Source: DATKWV01 sp035529405 (lineage in GTDB: Bacteria > Planctomycetota > Phycisphaerae > Sedimentisphaerales > Anaerobacaceae). From it: a stretch of DNA of 14,122 nt. Within the stretch, counting starts at the first letter, position 1; each line of letters starts with the position of its first letter. Shown here in pieces: positions 7,557 to 14,094 of the stretch. The notes below the pieces were generated by a model, which saw only the letters and a program-made list of their open reading frames with translations, made no database searches and was not told the origin of the DNA. The DNA is taken from positions 1-14,122 of the forward strand of contig DATKWV010000215.1 of assembly GCA_035529405.1 (NCBI GenBank), given 5' to 3'. The position numbers and the translations under genes were made by a program.

Positions 7557-8726
7557 CTATTCAAGGACTTTGGGAAATTCTTTTATCCCCAGCAATCCGG
7601 CAATCTTCCTGGCGATGTCCGTATTATCAGATACGCCGGAAAATACCTGTGCGCCAGGGCCGAACGCATATACCGGAACCGCTGCACCGCTGTGCCCCTT
7701 CGTTGACCACTTGAAAGCAACTCTTAACTTGTTGTCTTCTGCCGAATGCAGGGTCAAGCCGCCTGTCTCGTGGTCTGCGGTAACAATAACAACCGTCTGC
7801 CTGTCAGACAGTGCAAAGTCCAGGGCCTTTTTTACCGCTTTGTCAAAAACAAGAACCTTTTCTATACACCCGTCAATGTCGTTGGCGTGACAGTCCCAGT
7901 CTATCTGGCTTGCCTCGACCATCAGGAAAAATCCCCCACTGTCTCTGTCTAAAAGTTCAATTGCCTTTGCGGTAAGCTCAACAAGGTTCGGCTCCGCAGG
8001 CTCATTTGTCAACGGCCCGCATGCAAACAGCCCCAAAACATATTTGCCGTCAGCCCTCTTCAGTTGCCCGCCATTTTCAACATATTCGTAACCGTCTTTT
8101 ATGGCCGCGTTTATGAGGTTGCGCCCGTCCTGTCGCCCGCTTGCGGCATCGCACTCGGGCAGGAAAAACTTCCTGCCGCCGCCCAGCAGGACATTTACCC
8201 TGCTGTCCAGCAGTTGCTCGGCAATTTCATCCTCCATTTTGCGATGCCTTACATGCGCTGCAAAACCCGCAGGCGTAGCGTGAGTAACACTACAGGTACA
8301 CACAAGACCCGTTGCCATGCCCTTATCTCTTGCCGCCTCCAGGATAGTAACGCATTTTTTCCCGTCAGGCGTTACACTCACCATCCCGTTGTTTGTCTTA
8401 ATGCCGGTTGCCAATGCCGTGGCCGCAGCAGCCGAATCCGTTACCGAACTGTCGCCAGAGTGCGTTCTCATAAGTCCCGCATAAGGCATCTTTTCCATAA
8501 CAAGACTGCCGTCTAATCCTCCTGCGGTTATCCTCGCTGCTGCCACCTGGGCAGCACCCATCCCGTCCCCGATACACAAAATCACGTTCCTGCCAGCCGA
8601 AGATTTAACAGCCGGCAATGTCGCTGCTCGGTGTTCGTCACTGCACAAAGCATAATTGTCTTCACCGACCCGGCAGCCGGTCAGCACAATAAAAACCAAA
8701 AGCAATGTCACTAAGATATTTCGCAT
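7557..8726 (-). CDS. PhoA-type alkaline phosphatase, predicted lipoprotein
   Basis: This phosphomonoesterase of the alkaline phosphatase superfamily has a full active site. Asp54 lies in CIGDGMG, the nucleophile is Ser98 in SVTDSAAAATA, the THATPA motif lies at 148-153, and the Zn/Mg ligands are Glu272, Asp277 and His281 in VEASQIDWDCHAND, Asp319-His320 in TADHETGG, and His346 in STKGHSG. His149 stands where E. coli PhoA has Asp153, the variant found in many bacterial and animal enzymes. The N-terminus is a lipoprotein signal with lipobox LTGC (Cys18), so the mature enzyme should be membrane-anchored outside the cytoplasm. At 389 residues it is of compact length. It starts 19 nt after proS and is followed 2 nt later by the small barrel gene. 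No Pho box is evident, so phosphate control is not shown by the sequence. Confidence 0.95.
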   Translation of the reverse strand: MRNILVTLLLVFIVLTGCRVGEDNYALCSDEHRAATLPAVKSSAGRNVILCIGDGMGAAQVAAARITAGGLDGSLVMEKMPYAGLMRTHSGDSSVTDSAAAATALATGIKTNNGMVSVTPDGKKCVTILEAARDKGMATGLVCTCSVTHATPAGFAAHVRHRKMEDEIAEQLLDSRVNVLLGGGRKFFLPECDAASGRQDGRNLINAAIKDGYEYVENGGQLKRADGKYVLGLFACGPLTNEPAEPNLVELTAKAIELLDRDSGGFFLMVEASQIDWDCHANDIDGCIEKVLVFDKAVKKALDFALSDRQTVVIVTADHETGGLTLHSAEDNKLRVAFKWSTKGHSGAAVPVYAFGPGAQVFSGVSDNTDIARKIAGLLGIKEFPKVLE

Positions 8727-8745
8727 AAACCCGTACCCCGCTGCA

Positions 8746-10485
8746 CTAAGCCGAACCAGTCAGCTCTTCCTTTAAGCTCACAACCTGCCTGACCACCTCA
8801 TTTGCTGCTTTGCTGATTGCGATTTTTTTACTTTCCGATTCGCGCCGCAGCTTTATCTCCACATTGCCTTCCGTGACCGCCCTTTTGCCCACGGTAACTC
8901 GAACCGGTACGCCGATAAGGTCTGCATCTTTGAACTTAACCCCGGCACGCGCCTGGCGGTCGTCGAATAACACCTCTATGCCTGCACCAAGTAACTGCTT
9001 ATAAAGCTGCTCTGCAACTTTAACCACTTCAAAATCGTCCTGGTTGACACAGCTTACAACCACCTCGAACGGCGCAATGCTTACAGGCCAGATGATGCCG
9101 TTGTCGTCGTTACCGGTCTCTATGGCTGCTGCGATAATGCGATTGATGCCGACACCGTAGCAGCCCATAATGCAGGCCTTTTCGTTCCCCTTTTCGTCGA
9201 GGAATCGGGCGCCTAATTTTTCACTGTATTTCGTACCCAGCTTGAACACCTGCCCGACTTCTATACCCCTTTTGAAAACAAGTTTTTTGCCCCTGTAAGT
9301 GTCCCCCTCAACGGCGCTGCGAACATCGGCAACAATAACGTTTCGACCTTCGAGCGGAAAATCCCTCCCCGGAACAACGTTTCGCGTGTGGTAATCGGTT
9401 TTGTTTGCGCCGGTAATACCCACAGCCATCACCGCCACCGCGTGGTCGATAATAAAGGGTATATTATTCCGAAGTCCCACCGGGCCCGCAAATCCGACCG
9501 CTGCGCCGGTAATATCATGTATATCCCCTTCGCCGGCCAGGGCAACCGCCCCTGCCGCTGCTGTTCGCAGCTTTTCCTCATTGACCTCATGGTCCCCGCG
9601 AACAAGCACCGCAGCCGGCCTGCCATCCACCGAATAAATCAGGGTTTTTATCATTTCTTCGGGTTTTGTCTTCAGGAAACCACACACCGCCTCAATGGTC
9701 CCGACGTTGGGAGTGTGAACATCCTGCATCGGCGGTGCATCTTTGAGTGCTTGTTGCCTGGGCAGCGGGTCAACCGCCGCCTTCTCCAGGTTAGCCGCGT
9801 ATCGGCCGTCTTCGGTTTGAACAATTACATCTTCCCCGGATTCGCACGGAACAGTGAACTGGTGCGAACCGCTGCCGCCCATTTCTCCCGACTCAGCCTC
9901 GACAACTGCATATTTGAGCCCGCATCGTCTGAATATTCTGCAATACGTCTGGTACATAACCTTGTAGGTTTCATCGAGACTTTCGGCGTCTGCGTGAAAG
10001 CTGTAGGCGTCCTTCATTATGAATTCGCGCGACCGCAGCACCCCGAACCTCGGCCGGAACTCATCCCTGAACTTCGTGCTTATCTGGTAAATGTTTACCG
10101 GAAGCTGTTTGTAGGAATTTATTTCCCCGGCAACAAGGGCCGTAACCACCTCCTCTGCTGTGGGTGCAAGCACATTTTTTCGCCCGTGCCTGTCCTCGAA
10201 CCACGCCATTGTCGGCCCGTAGTCAACGTCCCTGCCGGTTGTCTTCCAAAGCTCCATAGGCTGAATCACCGGCATAAGAATCTCCTGTGCGCCCGAACGG
10301 TTCATTTCTTCGCGGACTATATTTATTACTTTATGCAGGCACCGTATGCCAAGCGGCAGGTACGTATAGGTGCCGCTGGCCAGCTTCCTGCACAACCCCG
10401 CCCGTATCATCAATTGATGGCTGACTATCTCAGCCTCAGCCGGTATTTCCTTTACGGTCGGTATCAGCATCTGGCTGTATCGCAT
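8746..10485 (-). CDS. proS: Prolyl-tRNA synthetase, bacterial class II type with editing insertion
   Basis: This enzyme charges tRNA-Pro with proline. The 579-residue form starts MRYSQMLIPTVKEIP, as typical bacterial ProS do. Motif 1 covers residues ~30-75, and motif 2 is the stretch KFRDEFRPRFGVLRSREF (~138-155) leading into IMKDAYSFH. The INS (YbaK-like) editing domain lies at about 260-380, including the LVRGDHEVNEEKL segment. Motif 3 is GCYGVGINR (441-449), and an anticodon-binding domain runs to the C-terminus. The frame is open to an ATG at 10545, which would add 20 residues encoded partly by a heptad repeat. The ATG at 10485 has AGAGGA 7 nt upstream and the family N-terminus, so I take it as the start. 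It is the first gene of a probable six-gene operon running to the HAD gene. Confidence 0.97.
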   Translation of the reverse strand: MRYSQMLIPTVKEIPAEAEIVSHQLMIRAGLCRKLASGTYTYLPLGIRCLHKVINIVREEMNRSGAQEILMPVIQPMELWKTTGRDVDYGPTMAWFEDRHGRKNVLAPTAEEVVTALVAGEINSYKQLPVNIYQISTKFRDEFRPRFGVLRSREFIMKDAYSFHADAESLDETYKVMYQTYCRIFRRCGLKYAVVEAESGEMGGSGSHQFTVPCESGEDVIVQTEDGRYAANLEKAAVDPLPRQQALKDAPPMQDVHTPNVGTIEAVCGFLKTKPEEMIKTLIYSVDGRPAAVLVRGDHEVNEEKLRTAAAGAVALAGEGDIHDITGAAVGFAGPVGLRNNIPFIIDHAVAVMAVGITGANKTDYHTRNVVPGRDFPLEGRNVIVADVRSAVEGDTYRGKKLVFKRGIEVGQVFKLGTKYSEKLGARFLDEKGNEKACIMGCYGVGINRIIAAAIETGNDDNGIIWPVSIAPFEVVVSCVNQDDFEVVKVAEQLYKQLLGAGIEVLFDDRQARAGVKFKDADLIGVPVRVTVGKRAVTEGNVEIKLRRESESKKIAISKAANEVVRQVVSLKEELTGSA

Positions 10486-10491
10486 ATTTTT

Positions 10492-10498
10492 GTCCTCT
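10492..10498 (-). promoter_or_regulatory. Shine-Dalgarno that sets the proS start at 10485
   Basis: On the minus strand AGAGGAC ends about 7 nt before the ATG at 10485. No comparable site precedes the in-frame ATG at 10545, where the sequence is heptad repeat. Confidence 0.75.
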
Positions 10499-10525
10499 AT
10501 CGCAGTTTTGGTTTTGGGTTTATCA

Positions 10526-10560
10526 GTCAACTCAAAACTCAGCACTAAGCACTAAAAACT
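10526..10560. repeat. Heptameric tandem repeat (array B) in the proS leader
   Basis: Five consecutive 7-mers read on the plus strand as GTCAACT, CAAAACT, CAGCACT, AAGCACT, AAAAACT; all end in ACT. The array lies between the candidate proS promoter and its ribosome-binding site, and it would be translated only if the upstream ATG at 10545 were used. Confidence 0.8.
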
Positions 10561-10564
10561 ACTT

Positions 10565-10593
10565 CTTATAGCCCAAAACCAGCCCTCACGCAA
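10565..10593 (-). promoter_or_regulatory. Candidate sigma-70-type promoter for proS operon
   Basis: On the minus strand TTGCGT (10588-10593) and TATAAG (10565-10570) are separated by exactly 17 nt. The -10 matches consensus at 5 of 6, the -35 at 3 of 6. It points at proS with a leader of about 70 nt. This is a consensus match only. Confidence 0.4.
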
Positions 10594-10683
10594 GCCTAAA
10601 AACCTTTGCTCTGATACTGCACAACACCGGTTTGCTTTTGCGACTTGCTTACACGTGCTTTTTACTGCGCAGGAAATCATTGC

Positions 10684-10712
10684 TTGCACAAAGCCTCCCC
10701 AGGCAATATGAT
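10684..10712 (+). promoter_or_regulatory. Candidate sigma-70-type promoter for the YhaM-like gene
   Basis: TTGCAC (10684-10689) and TATGAT (10707-10712) are separated by 17 nt. The -10 matches consensus at 5 of 6, the -35 at 3 of 6. The -10 overlaps the first unit of heptad array C, so the leader would consist almost wholly of that array. Confidence 0.35.
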
Positions 10713-10778
10713 TGGTCACCGGTTAATCAGTCACTCGAGTCACGGGTCACGAGCGACCAGTCACCAATTAACCACCCG
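10709..10778. repeat. Heptameric repeat (array C) with inverted-repeat ends, YhaM leader
   Basis: The stretch divides into ten 7-mers, the clearest being GAGTCAC, GGGTCAC, GAGCGAC and CAGTCAC (10737-10764). The outer units TGATTGG, TCACCGG and CAATTAA are of the same type as array A and its complement. Perfect 7-bp arms GGTTAAT (10721-10727) and ATTAACC (10767-10773) could pair across the array. It ends 2 nt before the GGAG ribosome-binding site. Confidence 0.7.
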
Positions 10779-10790
10779 GTGGAGTAAGCT

Positions 10791-11753
10791 ATGGCACATA
10801 GATTCATAAACGAAATTCAGCCCGGCGAAAACATAATCGATATCTATCTCATAAGAGACCCCATCCTGCGAAGCACTACAAAGGGCGATTTATATATCGC
10901 AATGTACCTTTCCGACCGGACCGGCCAATTGAACGCCCGGATGTGGCAGGCTACCGAAACTGTTTACAAGAACCTGCCAAACCCCGGGTTTGTTTATGTG
11001 CACGCAAAATGCGAAACATACCAGAACAACCTGCAGATTATCGTAAACAGTATCCAGCCCGTTGACCCGGAAAAGGTCAGCCTCGATGACTTCCTTGCCA
11101 AATCAGCCAAAGACACCACGCAGATGTTCCAGCAGGTTAAGCAAATCCTCGCAAAAATAAAGAACCCCCAGCTTAACGCCCTGGTACAGCGGTTCCTTAC
11201 CGACAAGGAACTGATGGACAGGTTCTGCAACGCACCGGCCGCAATAAAACTCCACCATAATTATCTGGCCGGCCTGCTCGAACACACCCACAATATGCTG
11301 CTCGTAGCCGATGCCGTACTGCCTTTTTATCCGCAGGTTCAGCCCGACCTTGTCCTTGCCGGTGTTTTTCTCCACGACATCGGCAAGACATCTGAGATTT
11401 CATACGATATGGCCTTTGCCTATACCGATTCAGGCCAGCTCATCGGCCATATCGTTCAAAGCCTGCTTATGTTGAAGGACAAGGCCCAGGCACTCGCCGC
11501 CGAGGGCAAACCCATTGACCCCCACATTCTCGATGCGCTCGGCCACATCATTTTGTCGCACCATGGCCAATACGAATTCGGCTCACCGAAACTGCCCGCG
11601 ACAGCGGAGGCCTATATGGTAAATTACATTGACGATTTGGATGCAAAGCTCAACCAGATAAACGCCGCCATTGACAGCGAGCAGAGCGACTCCAACTGGA
11701 CCGCCTGGAAGAGCGCCCTGCAGACCCGCCTTTACAAAAAACGCATCCAGTAA
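10791..11753 (+). CDS. OB-fold/HD-domain protein, YhaM-type 3'-5' exoribonuclease
   Basis: The 320-residue protein has the two-domain build and length of YhaM/CbfI. An N-terminal OB-fold nucleic-acid-binding domain covers residues ~10-90, with the LYIAMYLSDRTGQLNARMW strand pattern. A C-terminal HD metal-dependent phosphohydrolase domain follows, with LHHNYLAGLLEHT (154-166, His165), LHDIGK (His195-Asp196), His220, SHHGQ (His257/His258) and YIDDLDAK (Asp281/Asp282). Family members degrade RNA, and in some cases DNA, from the 3' end; I infer the same here. The ATG at 10791 is preceded by GGTGGAG with 6-nt spacing. It stands alone on the plus strand, divergent from proS and convergent with the repeat-protein gene 37 nt downstream. 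All metal ligands are present. Confidence 0.9.
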   Translation: MAHRFINEIQPGENIIDIYLIRDPILRSTTKGDLYIAMYLSDRTGQLNARMWQATETVYKNLPNPGFVYVHAKCETYQNNLQIIVNSIQPVDPEKVSLDDFLAKSAKDTTQMFQQVKQILAKIKNPQLNALVQRFLTDKELMDRFCNAPAAIKLHHNYLAGLLEHTHNMLLVADAVLPFYPQVQPDLVLAGVFLHDIGKTSEISYDMAFAYTDSGQLIGHIVQSLLMLKDKAQALAAEGKPIDPHILDALGHIILSHHGQYEFGSPKLPATAEAYMVNYIDDLDAKLNQINAAIDSEQSDSNWTAWKSALQTRLYKKRIQ

Positions 11754-11790
11754 GCTGCAGTTGTCACTGCTTGACTGCGGTCCCTGTTTT

Positions 11791-12786
11791 CTACCCTGCC
11801 GCAGCCAGCTTTGTTCCCTCGACCTTCCGGACAGTGTCACGAAAACCGGTAAGTTCGCCCGTGAGTTTGCCGTCCGCCAGGTTGCCTTTGAACTCCAGCG
11901 TGAAGCTTCGTTCGCCGAACCCCATCGGCACACTAAAGCTTACCTGCCCGCCTTCGAGATTAACCTTGTCGATAGCCGCCGCCCCGTACATTCCGCTTAA
12001 GTCGGGATTGACCTGCAGTACCTGTTTACGCTGGCCGCGTTCGGCCGTGATTGTAAGGTCCCATTTTCCAATTAGCGCCGCAGCCGCCAGTTTTCCCTCT
12101 ACCGCAGCCTCACCGCGCGAGGTCTTTACTGCCCCCGAAAGCGTGCCTGCTTTAACCGTCAGCTCATAGCTGGATTCCCTTTGCTGGTCGTTATATGTAC
12201 TTTTGCGAGTGAAGGTCAGCTTATCGTTTTTGAAGGCAAGGTCTGTAATCTCGCTTTGGCTTCTGCCGCCCTGCCATTGTCCTGTCAGCTTGCCGTCCTT
12301 GTCGGCCGTGACTGTAAGTGTCGCGGTCATTTCGCGCTGGCCCCTTGTGGTCTTTATCTGCCAGTTTCCGACCGCCGCCGGCATCGGCGTTGCGCGTGTG
12401 CCTTCGACAGCCGACTGACCTCTCTCGCCTGACAAGGTTCCGCTGAGCCTGCCGTCCTTGACTGTGCCGGTAAAGTTCGAGACGGATTCGGTTTCGCGGA
12501 AACGATTTGTCTGCACAAAGCTGAGTGTATTTCCCTGGTACTTAACATCCTTTAGCTCGTTAACACCCCAGCCGGTAATCCATTTGCCGCTGAGTTTGCC
12601 GCCTGTGTCCCTGGCGAACGACAAAATCACTTCCATCTGCCGCCCGTTAAAATCCATTTTGGCCTGCCAGTCACCTGCAATGTCCTGATTTGCCGGCCCG
12701 GTTGCTGCCGGTACCGCTGCTGCAACCGTTAGCAAAACCATCATGACGATAAATCCGAACCTGCTGTAAAGTTTTAGATTCTCCAT
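11791..12786 (-). CDS. Secreted protein with three ~90-residue internal repeats
   Basis: I do not recognise a named family. Residues 1-28 form a Sec signal peptide (hydrophobic core FIVMMVLLTVAAAV, likely cleavage near PAA), so the protein is exported. The rest is three tandem units at about 38-131, 140-233 and 240-327. Each opens with G-W-x3-(I/M) and runs through a charged RGQRE/NGRQME stretch, then D-GKLSG/GKLTG-W (the third unit diverges here), then a FTGTVKDGRLSG-like strand and a closing (A)VEG(T/K). The high content of alternating Thr/Val/Gly and absence of helix suggests a beta-barrel or lipocalin-like fold, which is inference. No catalytic motif is seen. AAAGG precedes the ATG at 12786. 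It is a single-gene unit with a candidate promoter at 12874-12901. Confidence 0.8.
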   Translation of the reverse strand: MENLKLYSRFGFIVMMVLLTVAAAVPAATGPANQDIAGDWQAKMDFNGRQMEVILSFARDTGGKLSGKWITGWGVNELKDVKYQGNTLSFVQTNRFRETESVSNFTGTVKDGRLSGTLSGERGQSAVEGTRATPMPAAVGNWQIKTTRGQREMTATLTVTADKDGKLTGQWQGGRSQSEITDLAFKNDKLTFTRKSTYNDQQRESSYELTVKAGTLSGAVKTSRGEAAVEGKLAAAALIGKWDLTITAERGQRKQVLQVNPDLSGMYGAAAIDKVNLEGGQVSFSVPMGFGERSFTLEFKGNLADGKLTGELTGFRDTVRKVEGTKLAAAG

Positions 12787-12841
12787 TGCCTTTGTCCTTT
12801 CATAGATAGACAGTATTGACCCTGATTTCCTGTATGTATCT

Positions 12842-12861
12842 GCTCAGCTATGCTGCTGAGC
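12842..12861. other. Perfect 7-bp stem-loop in the leader of the repeat-protein gene
   Basis: GCTCAGC (12842-12848) and GCTGAGC (12855-12861) are separated by 6 nt. It lies between the candidate promoter and the start codon of the secreted repeat protein, so it would form in the 5' leader. No T-run follows, so it does not look like a terminator. Confidence 0.5.
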
Positions 12862-12873
12862 CGCACTGCCGAC

Positions 12874-12901
12874 AGAATATCAGGTTTGTCCTGAAATTCA
12901 A
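12874..12901 (-). promoter_or_regulatory. Candidate promoter with an embedded palindrome, secreted repeat-protein gene
   Basis: On the minus strand TTGAAT (12896-12901) and TATTCT (12874-12879) are separated by 16 nt, each matching consensus at 4 of 6. The spacer contains the perfect inverted repeat TCAGG-ACAAA-CCTGA (12880-12894), which is placed where a repressor operator could sit. Support is by consensus only. Confidence 0.35.
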
Positions 12902-13020
12902 GCTTTTTCTGCCCCCAACGGCCCTATGGGTGCATGTAACTTAAAAACACCCCCCAACCGCCAGAATTTTCCACCTATTTTTCTATTTCTTGAACGTACC
13001 CTATTATTCGTGAGATTCCG

Positions 13021-13057
13021 TAGGCTGGGTTAACTGCGTGTCCTTCGGAACATAACC
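13021..13057. repeat. Repeat-like hairpin with a cTTCGg loop
   Basis: The stretch contains GGCTGGGTTA, then TGTCC-TTCG-GAACA with one mismatch, and ends TAACC pairing with GGTTA (13028-13032 with 13053-13057). The TTCG closed by C-G is the classic stable tetraloop. GGCTGGGTTA...TAACC resembles dispersed intergenic repeats seen in many bacterial genomes; I have not verified copies. Confidence 0.35.
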
Positions 13058-13075
13058 GTACCGAGGCCGAGCAAC

Positions 13076-13489
13076 TCAACCCTTTTCTGGGTTTTGCAGA
13101 ATTTCTTTTGTCGCCTGAATTTCGGTGTTTAACATAGATTTAAGTCCCCTCAGTCCCACCCACCAAAGAAAAGTGATTAGTCCTAGTCCGATAAATAATA
13201 GCAATAGCACAAGCGGTGGAGCGCCTTCCGGATCAGGGAGGTTTCCAAAGAAGGGTATAAAGAGAATAATAATCATAGCAAGCATGGCTACAGAAAGCCA
13301 GATATTAAAAGCCGCGCGAGCAAGCTTTAATTTTTTTCCCTTAAGACCATAAATGTAAATTGCAGGAAGAACAATCCAAGCCAATGACCGCCAAATATTT
13401 ATCGAACCGAAAGGAGGTAAACCCATGCCAAAAATAATCATAATTGCAGCAGTTACTAAGCCAACATTCTTCTTTGTCTTCGCTTTCAT
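13076..13489 (-). CDS. Small four-TM membrane protein of unknown function
   Basis: I do not recognise the family. From the ATG at 13489 the product is 137 residues. It opens with a basic MKAKTKKN and has four hydrophobic segments, at about residues 9-26, 33-50, 60-81 and 90-113, followed by a charged tail ending NPEKG. The frame extends to an ATG at 13552, but the extra 21 residues are Cys-rich and unlike a membrane N-terminus. Moreover AGGAGA (13499-13504) lies 9 nt upstream of the ATG at 13489, so that is the start. By eye its GC content is close to 35% over parts of the gene, clearly below the ~55% of neighbouring genes. It lies directly downstream of the broken gene at 13512-13774, and the two probably formed a pair. 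Confidence 0.7.
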   Translation of the reverse strand: MKAKTKKNVGLVTAAIMIIFGMGLPPFGSINIWRSLAWIVLPAIYIYGLKGKKLKLARAAFNIWLSVAMLAMIIILFIPFFGNLPDPEGAPPLVLLLLFIGLGLITFLWWVGLRGLKSMLNTEIQATKEILQNPEKG

Positions 13490-13511
13490 ATTTTTTCTTC
13501 TCCTGGTTTTT

Positions 13512-13774
13512 TCAAAATAAACACAACAGCAACAGATCATAAACAATGTCAATTGGCAGCCAAATCTCTCGTGACAGATTTATCGGTATGACGGATTAAA
13601 TAAAACGGCTATATAACCAAATAACCACACTGCCCATATCTTTTGCCAATTGTAAGCTGTTAAACCAACATAAACACCCTCACCGCAAACTACGAAGTTG
13701 ATAGTAACCGTAAGGCCTCCAATAAAAAAGGACACCGCTACATTTACTCGAAAAGTAAAACCAAGCCTCTTCAT
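13512..13774 (-). pseudogene. Frameshifted small membrane protein gene, DUF6804-like
   Basis: The ATG frame encodes 64 residues that end LFGYIAVLFNPSYR and a TAA at 13580-13582. If one base is restored near 13592-13594, the reading continues in the next frame as VIPINLSREIWLPIDIV and runs to a TGA at 13512-13514, giving about 87 residues. The joined LFNP-VIPI-L-RE-W-ID block is a pattern I recall from small membrane proteins annotated DUF6804, so the frameshift is real relative to the family. The cause could be mutation or a sequencing error. Two hydrophobic segments are visible before the break (about 12-30 and 46-59), and a third after it (around DIVYDLLLLCLF). The restored stop lies 22 nt before the ATG of the four-TM gene. 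No strong ribosome-binding site precedes the start. Confidence 0.7.
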
Positions 13775-13846
13775 TTTACCATAATATCATCTTCTTTGAA
13801 TTGCAAGCATGTTTCACCTAAACCCATTAAAACTAACAGCCTACAG

Positions 13847-13936
13847 CCCCCCCTTACTTTCGCCGCGGTGCGCCCGCGTCGCAACGGCTACGCCAGTCGC
13901 AGCAGGTCTCGCCCATTTACAATGCTCATTGTACCC
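13847..13936. repeat. GC-rich repeat-like element ending in a 16-bp palindrome
   Basis: A GC-rich block with CGCCGCGGTGCGCCCGCG and two GTCGCA direct repeats is followed by the perfect palindrome TACAATG-CT-CATTGTA (13918-13933). On the minus strand one frame is open across the whole block for 30 codons but has no start codon. I have an impression that this stretch, including its minus-strand peptide, recurs in planctomycete genomes; this is unverified. Confidence 0.4.
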
Positions 13937-14066
13937 CTACAATACCCTGATGTAAAGCGATAACGAAAATTAGGGAACTAAGAAAAAAAAATCACGGACG
14001 TTGGGGCCGTTTTCAACTTAGATGCACCAATAGCACAATCCGTCCATAATTCTGCTGCGATTAAAG

Positions 14067-14094
14067 TTGCTCAACAGCAAAGTTCATGTATAAT
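14067..14094 (+). promoter_or_regulatory. Candidate sigma-70-type promoter at the window edge
   Basis: TTGCTC (14067-14072) and a perfect TATAAT (14089-14094) are separated by 16 nt. Transcription would start near 14101, pointing out of the window. An ATG at 14104 opens a frame to the window end; if used, the mRNA would be almost leaderless, but the gene or RNA served may lie further right. Confidence 0.5.

Noticed and set aside
9388..10548. A 386-codon open frame on the plus strand opposite proS
   Set aside because: It lies entirely antisense to the certain proS gene, its translation is rich in His, Arg, Cys and Pro without domain patterns, and it has no start context. It is a by-product of proS codon bias.
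10709..10778. CRISPR-like array
   Set aside because: The units are contiguous degenerate 7-mers with no spacers, and no cas gene is present.
13076..13092. AACCC-TTTTCT-GGGTT hairpin at the end of the four-TM gene as a terminator
   Set aside because: The stem is 5 bp and is not followed by a T-run in the direction of transcription.
13490..13552. N-terminal extension of the four-TM protein from the ATG at 13552
   Set aside because: The sequence is the out-of-frame tail of the broken upstream gene, and the AGGAGA at 13499-13504 serves the ATG at 13489.
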